64,000 nucleotides of DNA. It comes from Bhargavaea sp. CC-171006 (GTDB lineage Bacteria > Bacillota > Bacilli > Bacillales_A > Planococcaceae). Position numbers and translations under genes: made by a program. The notes under the pieces are model-generated. The model saw only the letters and a program-made list of their open reading frames with translations, ran no database searches and was not told the origin of the DNA. Positions 17,498-25,766 of the stretch are shown in pieces (position 1 is the stretch's first letter; every line of letters begins with the position of its first letter). The stretch spans positions 1 through 64,000 of the forward strand of contig NZ_QUZH01000033.1 in assembly GCF_009761675.1 (NCBI RefSeq), given 5' to 3'.

Positions 17498-17932
17498 ATG
17501 AGCAAGATCATGATGGCACTGCTGGCAATTCTTTTTCTTTCGGCATGCGGTACGGAATCGGCAGGCCCGCCGGAGCAGGACCTTCCGGAACTGACCGTCG
17601 GGCTTGAGGGAGAAGATCACACGGCAGCACATGGCAGCTACTGCTGGACAGAGGGAGGAACGTCCACATGTGCGGACGCCTCCGGCAATCCGTTTGACTA
17701 TGAACCATTCTCCGGCATCATTTCCGCTCGGGCAGGGGCTGAAGCGGAACTCGTATTTTCGACTACGCCTCAATCGGCAAGGATTAGCATTCAGCCGGAT
17801 GGTCATACGGATGCCGAAAAAACCCCGGGGCTTTTCAGGGTTCCGGATAAGCCGGGGCGATACGGCTATACAATATTTGCACAGTGGCCCGAGGGAGACG
17901 TCAGCTACTTTTTCATCATTGAGGCTGAGTGA
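17498..17932 (+). CDS. Small lipoprotein of unknown function
   Basis: 144 aa with a lipoprotein signal peptide, lipobox LSAC, mature Cys17, so it should be anchored outside the membrane. The mature part has two cysteines close together (GSYCWTEGGTSTCADA), a possible disulfide, and a beta-rich remainder ending GDVSYFFIIEAE. The SYCW...C pattern recurs in unnamed Bacillaceae secreted proteins, from memory. AAGGAG is upstream of the ATG. No function can be assigned. Confidence 0.75.
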   Translation: MSKIMMALLAILFLSACGTESAGPPEQDLPELTVGLEGEDHTAAHGSYCWTEGGTSTCADASGNPFDYEPFSGIISARAGAEAELVFSTTPQSARISIQPDGHTDAEKTPGLFRVPDKPGRYGYTIFAQWPEGDVSYFFIIEAE

Positions 17933-17939
17933 GCGCCCG

Positions 17940-17965
17940 GGTTAAGAGCGGGGATCGGTGGGTAT
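17940..17965 (+). promoter_or_regulatory. Sigma-B-type promoter of the 78-aa gene
   Basis: GGTTAA (17940-17945), exactly 14 bases, then GGGTAT (17960-17965). The -10 is a perfect match and the -35 differs from GTTTAA at one base. Confidence 0.7.
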
Positions 17966-18004
17966 AGTAAGGGCAGACCGATCAAGATCCAAGGAGGGAC
18001 TCCC

Positions 18005-18241
18005 GTGACTGAACACAACAGCAGAACCCCAGAGCAGATGGCCAAGTCCTCTGCGGAAGCGATGAACAAAAGCCAAGAACAGCAGGAATTCATCTCCAGG
18101 AAGTCCGGTGGCACCGTGACGGGCCAGCCCGGCAGCGCTTACTCCGACAAGGGACGGAAGACGGACCAGGTGGCCGCTACGGAATATACGGACGGTGACG
18201 GCGGATTTGATGAACGGGATAAACTTGAAACCGGTGAATAA
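18005..18241 (+). CDS. Small hydrophilic protein, probable general-stress gene
   Basis: 78 aa, begins with GTG (MTEHNSRTPEQMAKSSAEAM), five bases after AAGGAGGGA. It is very hydrophilic, rich in Gln, Ser, Lys, Asp and Glu, with no Cys or Trp, and is probably disordered. The composition recalls small acid-soluble or LEA-like stress proteins, but I see no family signature. A strong sigma-B-like promoter precedes it and a terminator follows, so it is an independent stress-induced unit. Confidence 0.7.
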   Translation: MTEHNSRTPEQMAKSSAEAMNKSQEQQEFISRKSGGTVTGQPGSAYSDKGRKTDQVAATEYTDGDGGFDERDKLETGE

Positions 18242-18243
18242 AG

Positions 18244-18278
18244 AAAGGGCCGCGGCATTGCGCGGCCCTTCTTTTTTT
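18244..18278 (+). terminator. Terminator of the 78-aa gene
   Basis: Stem AAGGGCCGCG/CGCGGCCCTT with a 6-base loop followed by CTTTTTTT. Confidence 0.93.
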
Positions 18279-18320
18279 GATTAGAATGAATGGATGCGAA
18301 CAATGGAAGGAATGGATGCA

Positions 18321-20477
18321 ATGGACTTTTTCGAGCGCAAGCGTACGGAGACGGGTGTATCGCTGAATGACGTGCAGAAGCAGGTTGTCCTGAAGACGGA
18401 CGGTCCGCTGCTCGTGCTGGCATGCCCGGGCTCGGGAAAGACGACGACGATGATCATGCGGATCGGCTACATGATTGCGGAAAAGGGAATCCCCCCGACA
18501 CGAATCAAACCGATCACGTTCAGCAAGGCCGCCGCAGCCGATATGCGCGACCGATTTACAAAACTCTTCCCCGGGCTGCAGCCGCCGGCATTTTCCACGA
18601 TCCACAGTCTGGCATTGGATATCGTCCGCCGCCACCTCGACCATATGGGAATTGAATGGGCGCTGATCGAAGGAAAGACGGAACAGGTTCCGCCAAAGCC
18701 GGTCCTTCTGAAAAGGAGTTTCCGCGAGGTCACCGGGGAAGATCCCACGGAAGATGAACTGAAATCGATCGGGACATTCGCCAGTTTCGTGAAAAACAGG
18801 CTCATTCCCCAGGAAGAATGGACCGGACTTAAGGGGCCGGTCGAGAGGGCGGGAGAGATTCTCCTGAAGTATGAGGCGCTCAAGCGGAGCCGCCGAAGGC
18901 TAACGCTGCTTGATTTTGACGATATGCTGACGATTGCCGAAGAAGCGCTTCGCACAGACCCCGACCTATGCATGCGGATGCAGGACCGTTTCGATTATAT
19001 GATCACCGATGAAAGCCAGGATACATCGCTTGCCCAGCATCGGATCGTGGAGCACCTGGTCCGCCGTCATGTAAATCTCTGCGCCGTCGCTGATGACGAT
19101 CAGTCAATCTATACATGGCGCGGAGCGGATCCGCAATACCTCATGGATTTCAGGAACCACTATCCGCACGCAGAGATTCTCATGATGGAGACCAATTACC
19201 GGTCATCCGAGGAAATCGTGCAGACGGCCGCCGGTTTCATCAAGAGGAACAAAGAGCGGTACGAGAAAGGGATGGTGCCGGTAAACGGCAGTGCCGGCCC
19301 TGTGAATCTGAAGAGGTTCCATGACCGCGACGAGCAGGTGCGCTATGTCATCTACGAACTGCTGGCGATGGAAAATCCGGGAGAGGCAGCAGTTCTCTTC
19401 CGCAATAACTCCTCTTCGACGGCATTTGTCTCCGAATTGCACCGCCGGGGAATCCCTTTTTATATGAAAGATGCCGACGACCGGTTTTTCGATCATTGGG
19501 TCGTCGAAGATCTCCTTAACTTCATGAGGCTGGCTTATCTGCCGGAAAGAAAAGATCTGTTCGCCAGGGTAGCGCTCAAAATGGATCTGTTCATCAGCCG
19601 CGCCGCAGTCGAGACATTCGTCAGGAGTGGTCCTGAAGGGAATGTCTTCGACGCTTTTGCACGCTCGCACGCTAATCTGAACGATGACCAGCGCCGAAAA
19701 CTGACCGCCTACCGGTCGATCTACGACGGACTTAAAGACCGGCGACCAGCAGATATCATCCGGACGGTACGGGAGAATCTGGGGTACGGGGCTTCGCTGA
19801 AAAGCCGCTCGGAAAAATTCGGCTACCGTATCGATACACTGACCGGCATGCTGGATACGCTCACTGTCATCGCGGCGCCGCTCCGGTCGATGACTGCATT
19901 TGCGGAAAAGCTCGCAGAACTGAAAGAGGCCGTGTCGCAAGCCAAACGGACGCCCCAGGAAGGCGCGGTTACGCTTTCGACTTTCCACAGCGCGAAAGGG
20001 CTTGAGTTCAAACAGGTTTTCATGGTCGACCTGAACGAAGGCACCATCCCGGCTTCTGAGGATCTGAAGGATCCGGACATGATGGAAGAATCGAGGAGAC
20101 TGTTTTACGTCGGGATGACAAGGGCCAAAGAACGGCTTGAACTGCTCAATTATTCCACGGACAACGGCAAAGACCTGACGGAGTCCCGTTTCATAAGTGA
20201 AGTCAGGGGACTTCTGGCGATCGGACGGCCGGTGGGCGAAATACCGGAGATTCCCAGGAAATCTGTCCGTAAGCGGACAGCGGTGATTCATGGCCCCGAT
20301 ACGATTTCTGACAGTGGGTCGCTTGTCCCGGGAATGCAGGTAAGGCATAAAGTGTTTGGCAACGGCGAGGTGGAGCAAATCCGGGAGGACCGGGTCCTCA
20401 TCAGATTCGCAAAGCAGGAAAAAGAGCTGGACCTTGGCATGTGCATCAGCAGAGGACTGCTTGAGGAAAGGGGCTGA
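18321..20477 (+). CDS. UvrD/Rep-family ATP-dependent DNA helicase (YjcD-like)
   Basis: Superfamily 1A 3'-5' helicase, 718 aa. Q-motif LNDVQKQVV, Walker A in ACPGSGKTTTMI, Walker B region DYMITDESQDTS, motif III ADDDQSIYTWRGA, motif IV ETNYRSS, and motifs V-VI VTLSTFHSAKGLEFKQVF and RRLFYVGMTRAKERLELL. The C terminus carries a PcrA-type small domain (VRHKVFGNGEVEQI). I choose the ATG at 18321 (MDFFERKR), ten bases after GGAAGG. It is shorter and more divergent than PcrA, closest in style to YjcD. The crcB pair follows within six bases and may be co-transcribed. Confidence 0.88.
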   Translation: MDFFERKRTETGVSLNDVQKQVVLKTDGPLLVLACPGSGKTTTMIMRIGYMIAEKGIPPTRIKPITFSKAAAADMRDRFTKLFPGLQPPAFSTIHSLALDIVRRHLDHMGIEWALIEGKTEQVPPKPVLLKRSFREVTGEDPTEDELKSIGTFASFVKNRLIPQEEWTGLKGPVERAGEILLKYEALKRSRRRLTLLDFDDMLTIAEEALRTDPDLCMRMQDRFDYMITDESQDTSLAQHRIVEHLVRRHVNLCAVADDDQSIYTWRGADPQYLMDFRNHYPHAEILMMETNYRSSEEIVQTAAGFIKRNKERYEKGMVPVNGSAGPVNLKRFHDRDEQVRYVIYELLAMENPGEAAVLFRNNSSSTAFVSELHRRGIPFYMKDADDRFFDHWVVEDLLNFMRLAYLPERKDLFARVALKMDLFISRAAVETFVRSGPEGNVFDAFARSHANLNDDQRRKLTAYRSIYDGLKDRRPADIIRTVRENLGYGASLKSRSEKFGYRIDTLTGMLDTLTVIAAPLRSMTAFAEKLAELKEAVSQAKRTPQEGAVTLSTFHSAKGLEFKQVFMVDLNEGTIPASEDLKDPDMMEESRRLFYVGMTRAKERLELLNYSTDNGKDLTESRFISEVRGLLAIGRPVGEIPEIPRKSVRKRTAVIHGPDTISDSGSLVPGMQVRHKVFGNGEVEQIREDRVLIRFAKQEKELDLGMCISRGLLEERG

Positions 20478-20482
20478 GCCGC

Positions 20483-20848
20483 ATGAAGGAATGGATGGCA
20501 GTCGGGCTGGCCGGCATGGCGGGTGCCGTCTCAAGAACGGCGATCTCACATGTAATCCCGCATACCGGAGGCATTCCCTATCCGACACTTCTCGTGAATC
20601 TGTCGGGCGCTTTCCTTTTGTGCGCACTCATTGCGGCCGCACCGTTCCGTTCGCCTTGGAAGGCTGCGGTCCAGACCGGCTTTCTCGGCTCATTCACGAC
20701 ATTCTCTGCACTCAGCGCGGAACTGTCGGGAATGATGGCTGACGAACAGTGGGGGACTGCTTTCATTTATGGCCTGTTGTCGGTGGGCGGAGGTCTGCTG
20801 TCGGGTCTTGCAGGGCAAAGGTTCGGGAAGGGCAGAGTGAAGCCATGA
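20483..20848 (+). CDS. crcB: Fluoride channel subunit CrcB/Fluc (first of pair)
   Basis: Four-TM Fluc fluoride exporter subunit, 121 aa. The signature NLSGAFLLCA and the GFLGSFTTFSALSAE helix break with its Phe residues are present. Fluc channels are dual-topology dimers. Here two homologous genes overlap by four bases (ATGA), suggesting a heterodimer of oppositely inserted subunits. I see no fluoride riboswitch upstream; the start is six bases after the helicase stop. Confidence 0.93.
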   Translation: MKEWMAVGLAGMAGAVSRTAISHVIPHTGGIPYPTLLVNLSGAFLLCALIAAAPFRSPWKAAVQTGFLGSFTTFSALSAELSGMMADEQWGTAFIYGLLSVGGGLLSGLAGQRFGKGRVKP

Positions 20849-21201
20849 CCATCTTCTATTGGCTGTCTGTCGCTGCCGGCGGGATGATCGGAGCGGTCAT
20901 CCGGTACTTGGTGAGTGGGAAGCTCAACCGTGAGGGAGGATTTCCGGCCGGGACGTTCGCCGTCAATATGGCCGGTGCTTTTCTTGCGGGTGTGTTTTCC
21001 GGGCTGGTTGCCGGCAGTCCTGCACAAGCTTTTGTCATCTCCGGCTTAATGGGGGCCCTCACCACCTTTTCAACATGGATCTCCGAAATCCTGTTGATGT
21101 GGCAGCAGGGGAGACGGGCGGCTTCCGTCCTGTATGCCGTTTCGACCATCATCTGCGGCATTGTTTTTTATATGGTCCCCTATATATATGTAGGTTCCTG
21201 A
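20845..21201 (+). CDS. crcB: Fluoride channel subunit CrcB/Fluc (second of pair)
   Basis: 118 aa, homologous to the preceding gene: NMAGAFLAG and GLMGALTTFSTW match the family signature. The start at 20845 overlaps the first subunit's TGA stop as ATGA, so synthesis of the two is coupled. An in-frame upstream extension to 20749 runs through the first gene and is not used. Four hydrophobic segments, cell membrane. Confidence 0.93.
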   Translation: MTIFYWLSVAAGGMIGAVIRYLVSGKLNREGGFPAGTFAVNMAGAFLAGVFSGLVAGSPAQAFVISGLMGALTTFSTWISEILLMWQQGRRAASVLYAVSTIICGIVFYMVPYIYVGS

Positions 21202-21219
21202 ATTGTAAAATTCCATCCA

Positions 21220-21244
21220 GTTTATCTATTTTCTCCAGGGGAAG
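21220..21244 (+). promoter_or_regulatory. Sigma-B-type promoter of catalase gene
   Basis: GTTTAT (21220-21225), 13-base spacer, GGGAAG (21239-21244). It is the same -10 variant as at dps and fits sigma-B control of katE in B. subtilis. Confidence 0.55.
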
Positions 21245-21279
21245 AGTGAAACAGAGCATCCCAGATAAGGAGGATCATA

Positions 21280-23328
21280 ATGGATAAACGACAACAAGGA
21301 AAGCGGACCAGCAAGGATCTCCAACTTGACCATTTCAGGACTGACGACCGGAACAAGAAACTCACGACGAACCAGGGCTTGAAAATGGCGGAGGATGAGC
21401 ATTCCCTAACTGCGGGTGACCGCGGGCCCACACTCATGGAGGATTTCCACTTCCGGGAGAAGATGACCCACTTCGACCATGAGCGGATTCCTGAGCGAGT
21501 CGTGCATGCCAGGGGCTTCGGCATGCATGGCGAGTTCGAGGCATACGAGTCGATGGAAGACTATACGAAGGCGGCATTCCTCTCCGAGAAGGGGAAGAAA
21601 ACTCCGGTTTTTGCGCGGATTTCAACGGTGGTGGGCCAGCGGGGTTCAACCGATATCCCACGTGATGTCCGGGGCTTTGCCGTGAAATTCTATACCGATG
21701 AAGGAAACTATGACCTGGTAGGCAATAACATGCCGATCTTCTTTATCCAGGACGGCATTAAATTCCCTGATCTGGTTCACGCAATCAAGCCGGAACCGCA
21801 TAATGAGATTCCGCAGGCAACCGGGGCCCATGATACGTTCTGGGACTTTGTCGCAAACAACCAGGAAACGGCGAACCAGGTCATGTGGCTGATGAGCCCG
21901 CGTGCGCTCCCGAGAAGTTACAGCATGATGGAAGGGTTCAGCATCAACACCTTCCGCTTCGTCAATGCGAAGGGCGAGGCACGCTTTGTCCGGTTCCACT
22001 GGAAACCGGTGCTCGGGGTCCACTCCTTTGAATGGGATGAAGCACAGAAAGTGACCGGGAACGACCCTGACTTTAACCGCCGCGAGTTATGGACGAACAT
22101 CGAAATGGGCAATTACCCGGAATGGGAGCTCGGCGTCCAGATGATCGAAGAAAAAGACGAATTCAACTTTGACTTCGATATACTCGATGCGACAAAGTTC
22201 TGGCCGGAAGAGGAGATTCCGGTCAAGATCATCGGCAAGATGACGCTCAACCGCAATGTCGATAACTTCTTTGCGGAGACGGAACAGGCGGCGTTCCACC
22301 CGGGCCATGTCGTACCGGGCATCGATTTCTCGAATGACCCGCTTCTGCAGGCGCGCCTATTCTCCTACACGGATACACAGCTGATCCGATTGGGAGGGCC
22401 GAATTTCCACGAGCTTCCGATCAACCGTCCTGTCTGTCCGTTCCACAACAATCAGAGGGACGGCTATGGCCGCCAGACGATCAATGTCGGAAATGTTTCC
22501 TACCATAAAAACTCACTTGCGGATAACACTCCTTCGCCTGCTTCGGAAGAAGAGGGCGGCTACGTCCACTATCAGGAGAAAGTGGAGGGCAGAAAGGTCC
22601 GTGCACGGAGCGACTCGTTCAAGGACCACTTCTCGCAGGCGCGGATGTTCTGGAACAGCCTGGCCGACTTTGAGAAGATGCACATCATCGAGGCATTCAG
22701 CTTCGAGATCGGAAAAGTGAAAAATCAAAACGTCCGCCAGCAGGTGATCGATATGTTCGCCAATGTAGACCGGGATATGGCCATGGCCGTTGCAAAGAAT
22801 ATCAACGCCAATCCGCCTAAGGGGAACCATGTACAGTATGATAAAAAGTCCCCTGCAGTCAGCATGGCGGACACTGTCAGAAAACCGCAGACCCGCCGTG
22901 CGGGCATCATAGTGGGTGAAGGCTTTGACGGCAACGGCCTCGGTGACGTGCTGGACAAGCTGAAGGAAGCGGGCATCACCGCTGACTTTATCAGTGAACG
23001 CCAAGGCACCATCAAAGGGCAGGACGGCTACAAGGCCGAGGCGAATCAGACATTCACAACGACAAATGCCGTGCTTTATGATGGCCTCATCATCGCAGGC
23101 GGTACAGGCGAAAACGCGATGAAGTTCAAGATGAATGCTTCAGAGTTTATCAATGACACATTCAAGCACTACAAGACCGTCGGGGTCACCGAAGGAGGCA
23201 AGGAGCTGTTCGCCCAGTCGATGGCCCAGGAAGGGCCGGGTGTCATCATGGCAGGAGCCCGTGGAGATTTCGGTAAAGCTCTGGTAGAATCCTTCGCCCG
23301 ATATAAACATTACGAACGGAAGTTTTAA
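21280..23328 (+). CDS. katE: Large-subunit catalase (KatE/HPII type)
   Basis: Monofunctional heme catalase of the large-subunit clade, 682 aa. Catalytic His76 is in ERVVHARGFG, the distal Asn149 in DLVGNNMPIFF, and the proximal heme Tyr near residue 363 in LFSYTDTQLIRLGG. After about residue 530 comes the extra C-terminal flavodoxin/DJ-1-like domain typical of HPII (RRAGIIVGEGFDGNGL onward). AAGGAGG lies nine bases before the ATG. A sigma-B-like promoter makes it part of the general-stress group, like B. subtilis KatE. Confidence 0.95.
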   Translation: MDKRQQGKRTSKDLQLDHFRTDDRNKKLTTNQGLKMAEDEHSLTAGDRGPTLMEDFHFREKMTHFDHERIPERVVHARGFGMHGEFEAYESMEDYTKAAFLSEKGKKTPVFARISTVVGQRGSTDIPRDVRGFAVKFYTDEGNYDLVGNNMPIFFIQDGIKFPDLVHAIKPEPHNEIPQATGAHDTFWDFVANNQETANQVMWLMSPRALPRSYSMMEGFSINTFRFVNAKGEARFVRFHWKPVLGVHSFEWDEAQKVTGNDPDFNRRELWTNIEMGNYPEWELGVQMIEEKDEFNFDFDILDATKFWPEEEIPVKIIGKMTLNRNVDNFFAETEQAAFHPGHVVPGIDFSNDPLLQARLFSYTDTQLIRLGGPNFHELPINRPVCPFHNNQRDGYGRQTINVGNVSYHKNSLADNTPSPASEEEGGYVHYQEKVEGRKVRARSDSFKDHFSQARMFWNSLADFEKMHIIEAFSFEIGKVKNQNVRQQVIDMFANVDRDMAMAVAKNINANPPKGNHVQYDKKSPAVSMADTVRKPQTRRAGIIVGEGFDGNGLGDVLDKLKEAGITADFISERQGTIKGQDGYKAEANQTFTTTNAVLYDGLIIAGGTGENAMKFKMNASEFINDTFKHYKTVGVTEGGKELFAQSMAQEGPGVIMAGARGDFGKALVESFARYKHYERKF

Positions 23329-23345
23329 ATCCGGACATATGCAGT

Positions 23346-23375
23346 GCAGCGCGGCACCGAGCAGGGTGCCGCGTT
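23346..23375 (+). terminator. Probable terminator of katE
   Basis: Stem GCGGCACC/GGGTGCCGC with a 5-base loop, followed by a short T-run (GTTTCCC). A weak T-tract lowers confidence. Confidence 0.55.
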
Positions 23376-23380
23376 TCCCG

Positions 23381-23409
23381 TTGTCGGCGACTGAGCCAGC
23401 CGATACAAT
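23381..23409 (+). promoter_or_regulatory. Sigma-A promoter of nuclease gene
   Basis: TTGTCG (23381-23386), 17-base spacer, TACAAT (23404-23409). Confidence 0.7.
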
Positions 23410-23433
23410 ATAGTCCGGAGGGAGAGTTGCACG

Positions 23434-24207
23434 ATGGTAAGGAGAAAAACGAAGAGCATGTGGTATAGTCCGGCGGGGGCAGTTGCTGCCCTTCTGCTGA
23501 TTGCGATCATATATTTTATAGCGGAAGATTTTTCCGGTGAAGGCGGACAGGATAGCTCGATGGAGACTGGCCAACAGATTCCGGCAGATGCTCCTGCAGA
23601 GGGGCTGATTCCGGTAGAACTTGTCAGGACGATTGATGGAGACACGATCAAAATCCGGTACCGCGGAAAGGAACAGAATGTCAGGTATTTGCTCATTGAT
23701 ACGCCCGAGACGAATCATCCCCGTCTCGGGAAACAGCCGTTCGGTGATCAGGCGAAGGAACGGAACCGGGAGCTTCTCGCGGACGGCGCGGTCGCCATCG
23801 AGTTTGATATCGGACAGCGCACCGACAAGTACGGCCGCCTGCTTGCATACGTCTATATAAACGGGGAAAGCGTGCAGGAAAAGCTGTTGGAGGAAGGGCT
23901 CGCAAGGGTCGGATATGTCTATCCGCCGAGCACCCGGCATCTCGAACGTTTTGAACAGGCGGAAAAGAGGGCAAAGGATAAGGGAATCGGAATCTGGTCG
24001 ATCGAGGACTATGCGACCGATCGGGGGTTTGATGCGGAGAAAGCGGAACAGACCGAAAAAGGCGGGCAAAAGACGGAACATGCAGGTCCGTTCGCCAATT
24101 GCAAAGAACTGCGTGCGGTTCATCCGAAAGGCGTGAAGAAGGGTCATCCGGCTTATTCAGAACAGCTCGATGGAGACCGTGACGGCATGGCATGTGAAGC
24201 TTCATAG
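23434..24207 (+). CDS. Membrane-anchored staphylococcal-nuclease-like protein with Excalibur domain
   Basis: 257 aa. An N-terminal TM anchor (about residues 12-30) is followed by a thermonuclease domain with all three catalytic residues: R84 (NVRYLLIDTPE), E92 (PETNHP) and R135 (DKYGRLLAY), plus the Ca-binding Asp in TIDGDTIK. It ends in an Excalibur calcium-binding motif, DGDRDGMACE. It is likely an extracellular, Ca-dependent DNA/RNA nuclease held at the membrane, similar to B. subtilis YncB-type proteins. Confidence 0.9.
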   Translation: MVRRKTKSMWYSPAGAVAALLLIAIIYFIAEDFSGEGGQDSSMETGQQIPADAPAEGLIPVELVRTIDGDTIKIRYRGKEQNVRYLLIDTPETNHPRLGKQPFGDQAKERNRELLADGAVAIEFDIGQRTDKYGRLLAYVYINGESVQEKLLEEGLARVGYVYPPSTRHLERFEQAEKRAKDKGIGIWSIEDYATDRGFDAEKAEQTEKGGQKTEHAGPFANCKELRAVHPKGVKKGHPAYSEQLDGDRDGMACEAS

Positions 24208-24218
24208 GAGGGACGGAT

Positions 24219-25160
24219 ATGGAACTGGAGGATATATGGAAAGGAACAGTCGAGTCAACTGCTGACAAAAATAGGTTCAAGTATCATCAGATCGTGACCG
24301 GGCCTGATTTCGCGGAAAAAGCTGACATCGCACTGATCGGCTTCTGTTGTGATGAAGGGGTCCGCAGGAATAACGGACGGGCCGGAGCGGCCAAGGCGCC
24401 GGATGCGATTCGTGCGGCGTTGGCCAAGATGCCCTGGCACGGAAAAGAGGCTGCACTGTGTGATTACGGTAATGTATCATGCCAGGATAATCGGCTGGAA
24501 GAGGCGCAGGACGAGCTGGCCGAAAAGGTGTCGGAGGCCTATGGCCAAGGATCTCACACCGTTATTCTTGGCGGGGGACACGAAACCCTTTACGGCCATT
24601 ACTTAGGATTGAGACTTCATCTGGGGTCTGAGGCAAGCATCGGCATCCTGAACATTGATGCGCATTTTGATCTGCGCCCTTTTGACGTGGAGTCCTCATC
24701 CGGCACGATGTTCCGGCAGATTCTGGAGGAAGACCAGAATGCCGGTTATTTCGTCATCGGCATCCAGCGCTTTGGTAATTCGCGTTCCCTGTTTGAAGCG
24801 GCCGGCGAGTTTGATGTGGACTATCTGCCGGAGGAAACGGTCCGGCAGTCGGATCCCGCCCAGCTGTCCAGAAGAATCCAGTCCTTTCTCGGCCAGTATG
24901 ATGCGGTCATCGTGACACTTTGCATGGATGTGCTGGACATGGCAGCGGCACCTGGTGTCAGTGCACCTTCACCGTTTGGCCTGGAACCCGCATCCGTCAG
25001 GGCAATCATCCGCGCCTCCTGCTCTCACCCGGCTGTCCGGTCTTTCGATATCTCTGAAGTTAACCCTGATGTGGATGAGGGGGGCAGGACAGTACGCCTC
25101 GCGGCGGCATTGACGAATGAAGCGATCCTTTCGTTCCTTGGCAGGGCACCCGAAATGTAA
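24219..25160 (+). CDS. hutG: Formimidoylglutamase (arginase superfamily)
   Basis: Binuclear-manganese ureohydrolase fold, 313 aa. Metal motifs are GGGHE (118-122), DAHFD (147-151) and CMDVLDMAAAPGVSAP, the last being HutG-like rather than the arginase/agmatinase form. It would hydrolyse N-formimidoyl-glutamate to glutamate and formamide in histidine breakdown. No other hut genes are adjacent, so the role is inferred from sequence only; another ureohydrolase specificity is possible. GGAGGG precedes the ATG, 11 bases after the nuclease gene. Confidence 0.85.
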   Translation: MELEDIWKGTVESTADKNRFKYHQIVTGPDFAEKADIALIGFCCDEGVRRNNGRAGAAKAPDAIRAALAKMPWHGKEAALCDYGNVSCQDNRLEEAQDELAEKVSEAYGQGSHTVILGGGHETLYGHYLGLRLHLGSEASIGILNIDAHFDLRPFDVESSSGTMFRQILEEDQNAGYFVIGIQRFGNSRSLFEAAGEFDVDYLPEETVRQSDPAQLSRRIQSFLGQYDAVIVTLCMDVLDMAAAPGVSAPSPFGLEPASVRAIIRASCSHPAVRSFDISEVNPDVDEGGRTVRLAAALTNEAILSFLGRAPEM

Positions 25161-25164
25161 AATG

Positions 25165-25206
25165 ACCGGACCGGAAAACATTGACGTTTTCCGGTCCGGT
25201 TTCTTT
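25165..25206. terminator. Terminator between hutG and bpsB
   Basis: Perfect 15-bp stem ACCGGACCGGAAAAC/GTTTTCCGGTCCGGT with a 6-base loop, then TTCTTTATT. Convergent genes share it. Confidence 0.93.
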
Positions 25207-25208
25207 AT

Positions 25209-25757
25209 TCAGGATGTCCGGCCGCTTCCCGGGCCGAACCGTTCGTTATAATCGGTCACATCCCGTAGAGCCCGTTCTTCCGCAGGGATCCGGACGGACA
25301 GCATCCAGGCGTTCAGGGCCATGAAAATCACGGCTGTAAGATAGGCCTGGAAGATGAGCGGCAAGACGAGAAGTTCGGTGGTGACGATGACATAGTTCGG
25401 GTGGCGGAGCCACTTGTATGGTCCGCGCTTCACCACATTGGCACCCGGCAGGATGATGATCTTCGTGTTCCAGAATTCTCCGAGAGATGCGAGGCACCAG
25501 ACCCGCATTACTTGCATGGCGAGGAATACGGCAAGAAGCACCGGCCAGAGGGTGGACAAGGGACGGTCTGTCAGGAGAACTTCCGCAAGCAGGAAGATGA
25601 AGAACCCTGAATGCATGGCGACCATATACGGATAATGGGAGGCGCCTGCCTCGAATGCCCCGCGGCTTTTCAATTTCTGTTCATTGCGCTTCGCAACTCG
25701 GAGTTCGACAAGGCGCTGAATGATGACCAGCCCGATCAGAATCCAAAAAAGCATCAT
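25209..25757 (-). CDS. bpsB: BpsB, alkylpyrone O-methyltransferase (ICMT-like membrane protein)
   Basis: Isoprenylcysteine-carboxyl-methyltransferase-like membrane protein, 182 aa, known in B. subtilis as BpsB (formerly YpbQ), which methylates alkylpyrones made by the neighbouring type III polyketide synthase. It has four or five hydrophobic segments and the conserved catalytic stretch GPYKWLRHPNYVIV, then a conserved C-terminal acidic helix (PAEERAL). It lies nine bases downstream of bpsA in the same direction. Confidence 0.9.
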   Translation of the reverse strand: MMLFWILIGLVIIQRLVELRVAKRNEQKLKSRGAFEAGASHYPYMVAMHSGFFIFLLAEVLLTDRPLSTLWPVLLAVFLAMQVMRVWCLASLGEFWNTKIIILPGANVVKRGPYKWLRHPNYVIVTTELLVLPLIFQAYLTAVIFMALNAWMLSVRIPAEERALRDVTDYNERFGPGSGRTS

Positions 25758-25766
25758 GCGGCCTCC

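Noticed and set aside
20450-20483. Fluoride riboswitch before crcB
   Set aside because: Only six bases separate the helicase stop from crcB and no aptamer core is seen.
19203-20627. Long antisense frame opposite the helicase
   Set aside because: The sense strand has a complete SF1 helicase. GC-rich codon use leaves antisense frames open by chance; the same applies to frames opposite scoAB (28977-30557) and menF (2859-3914).
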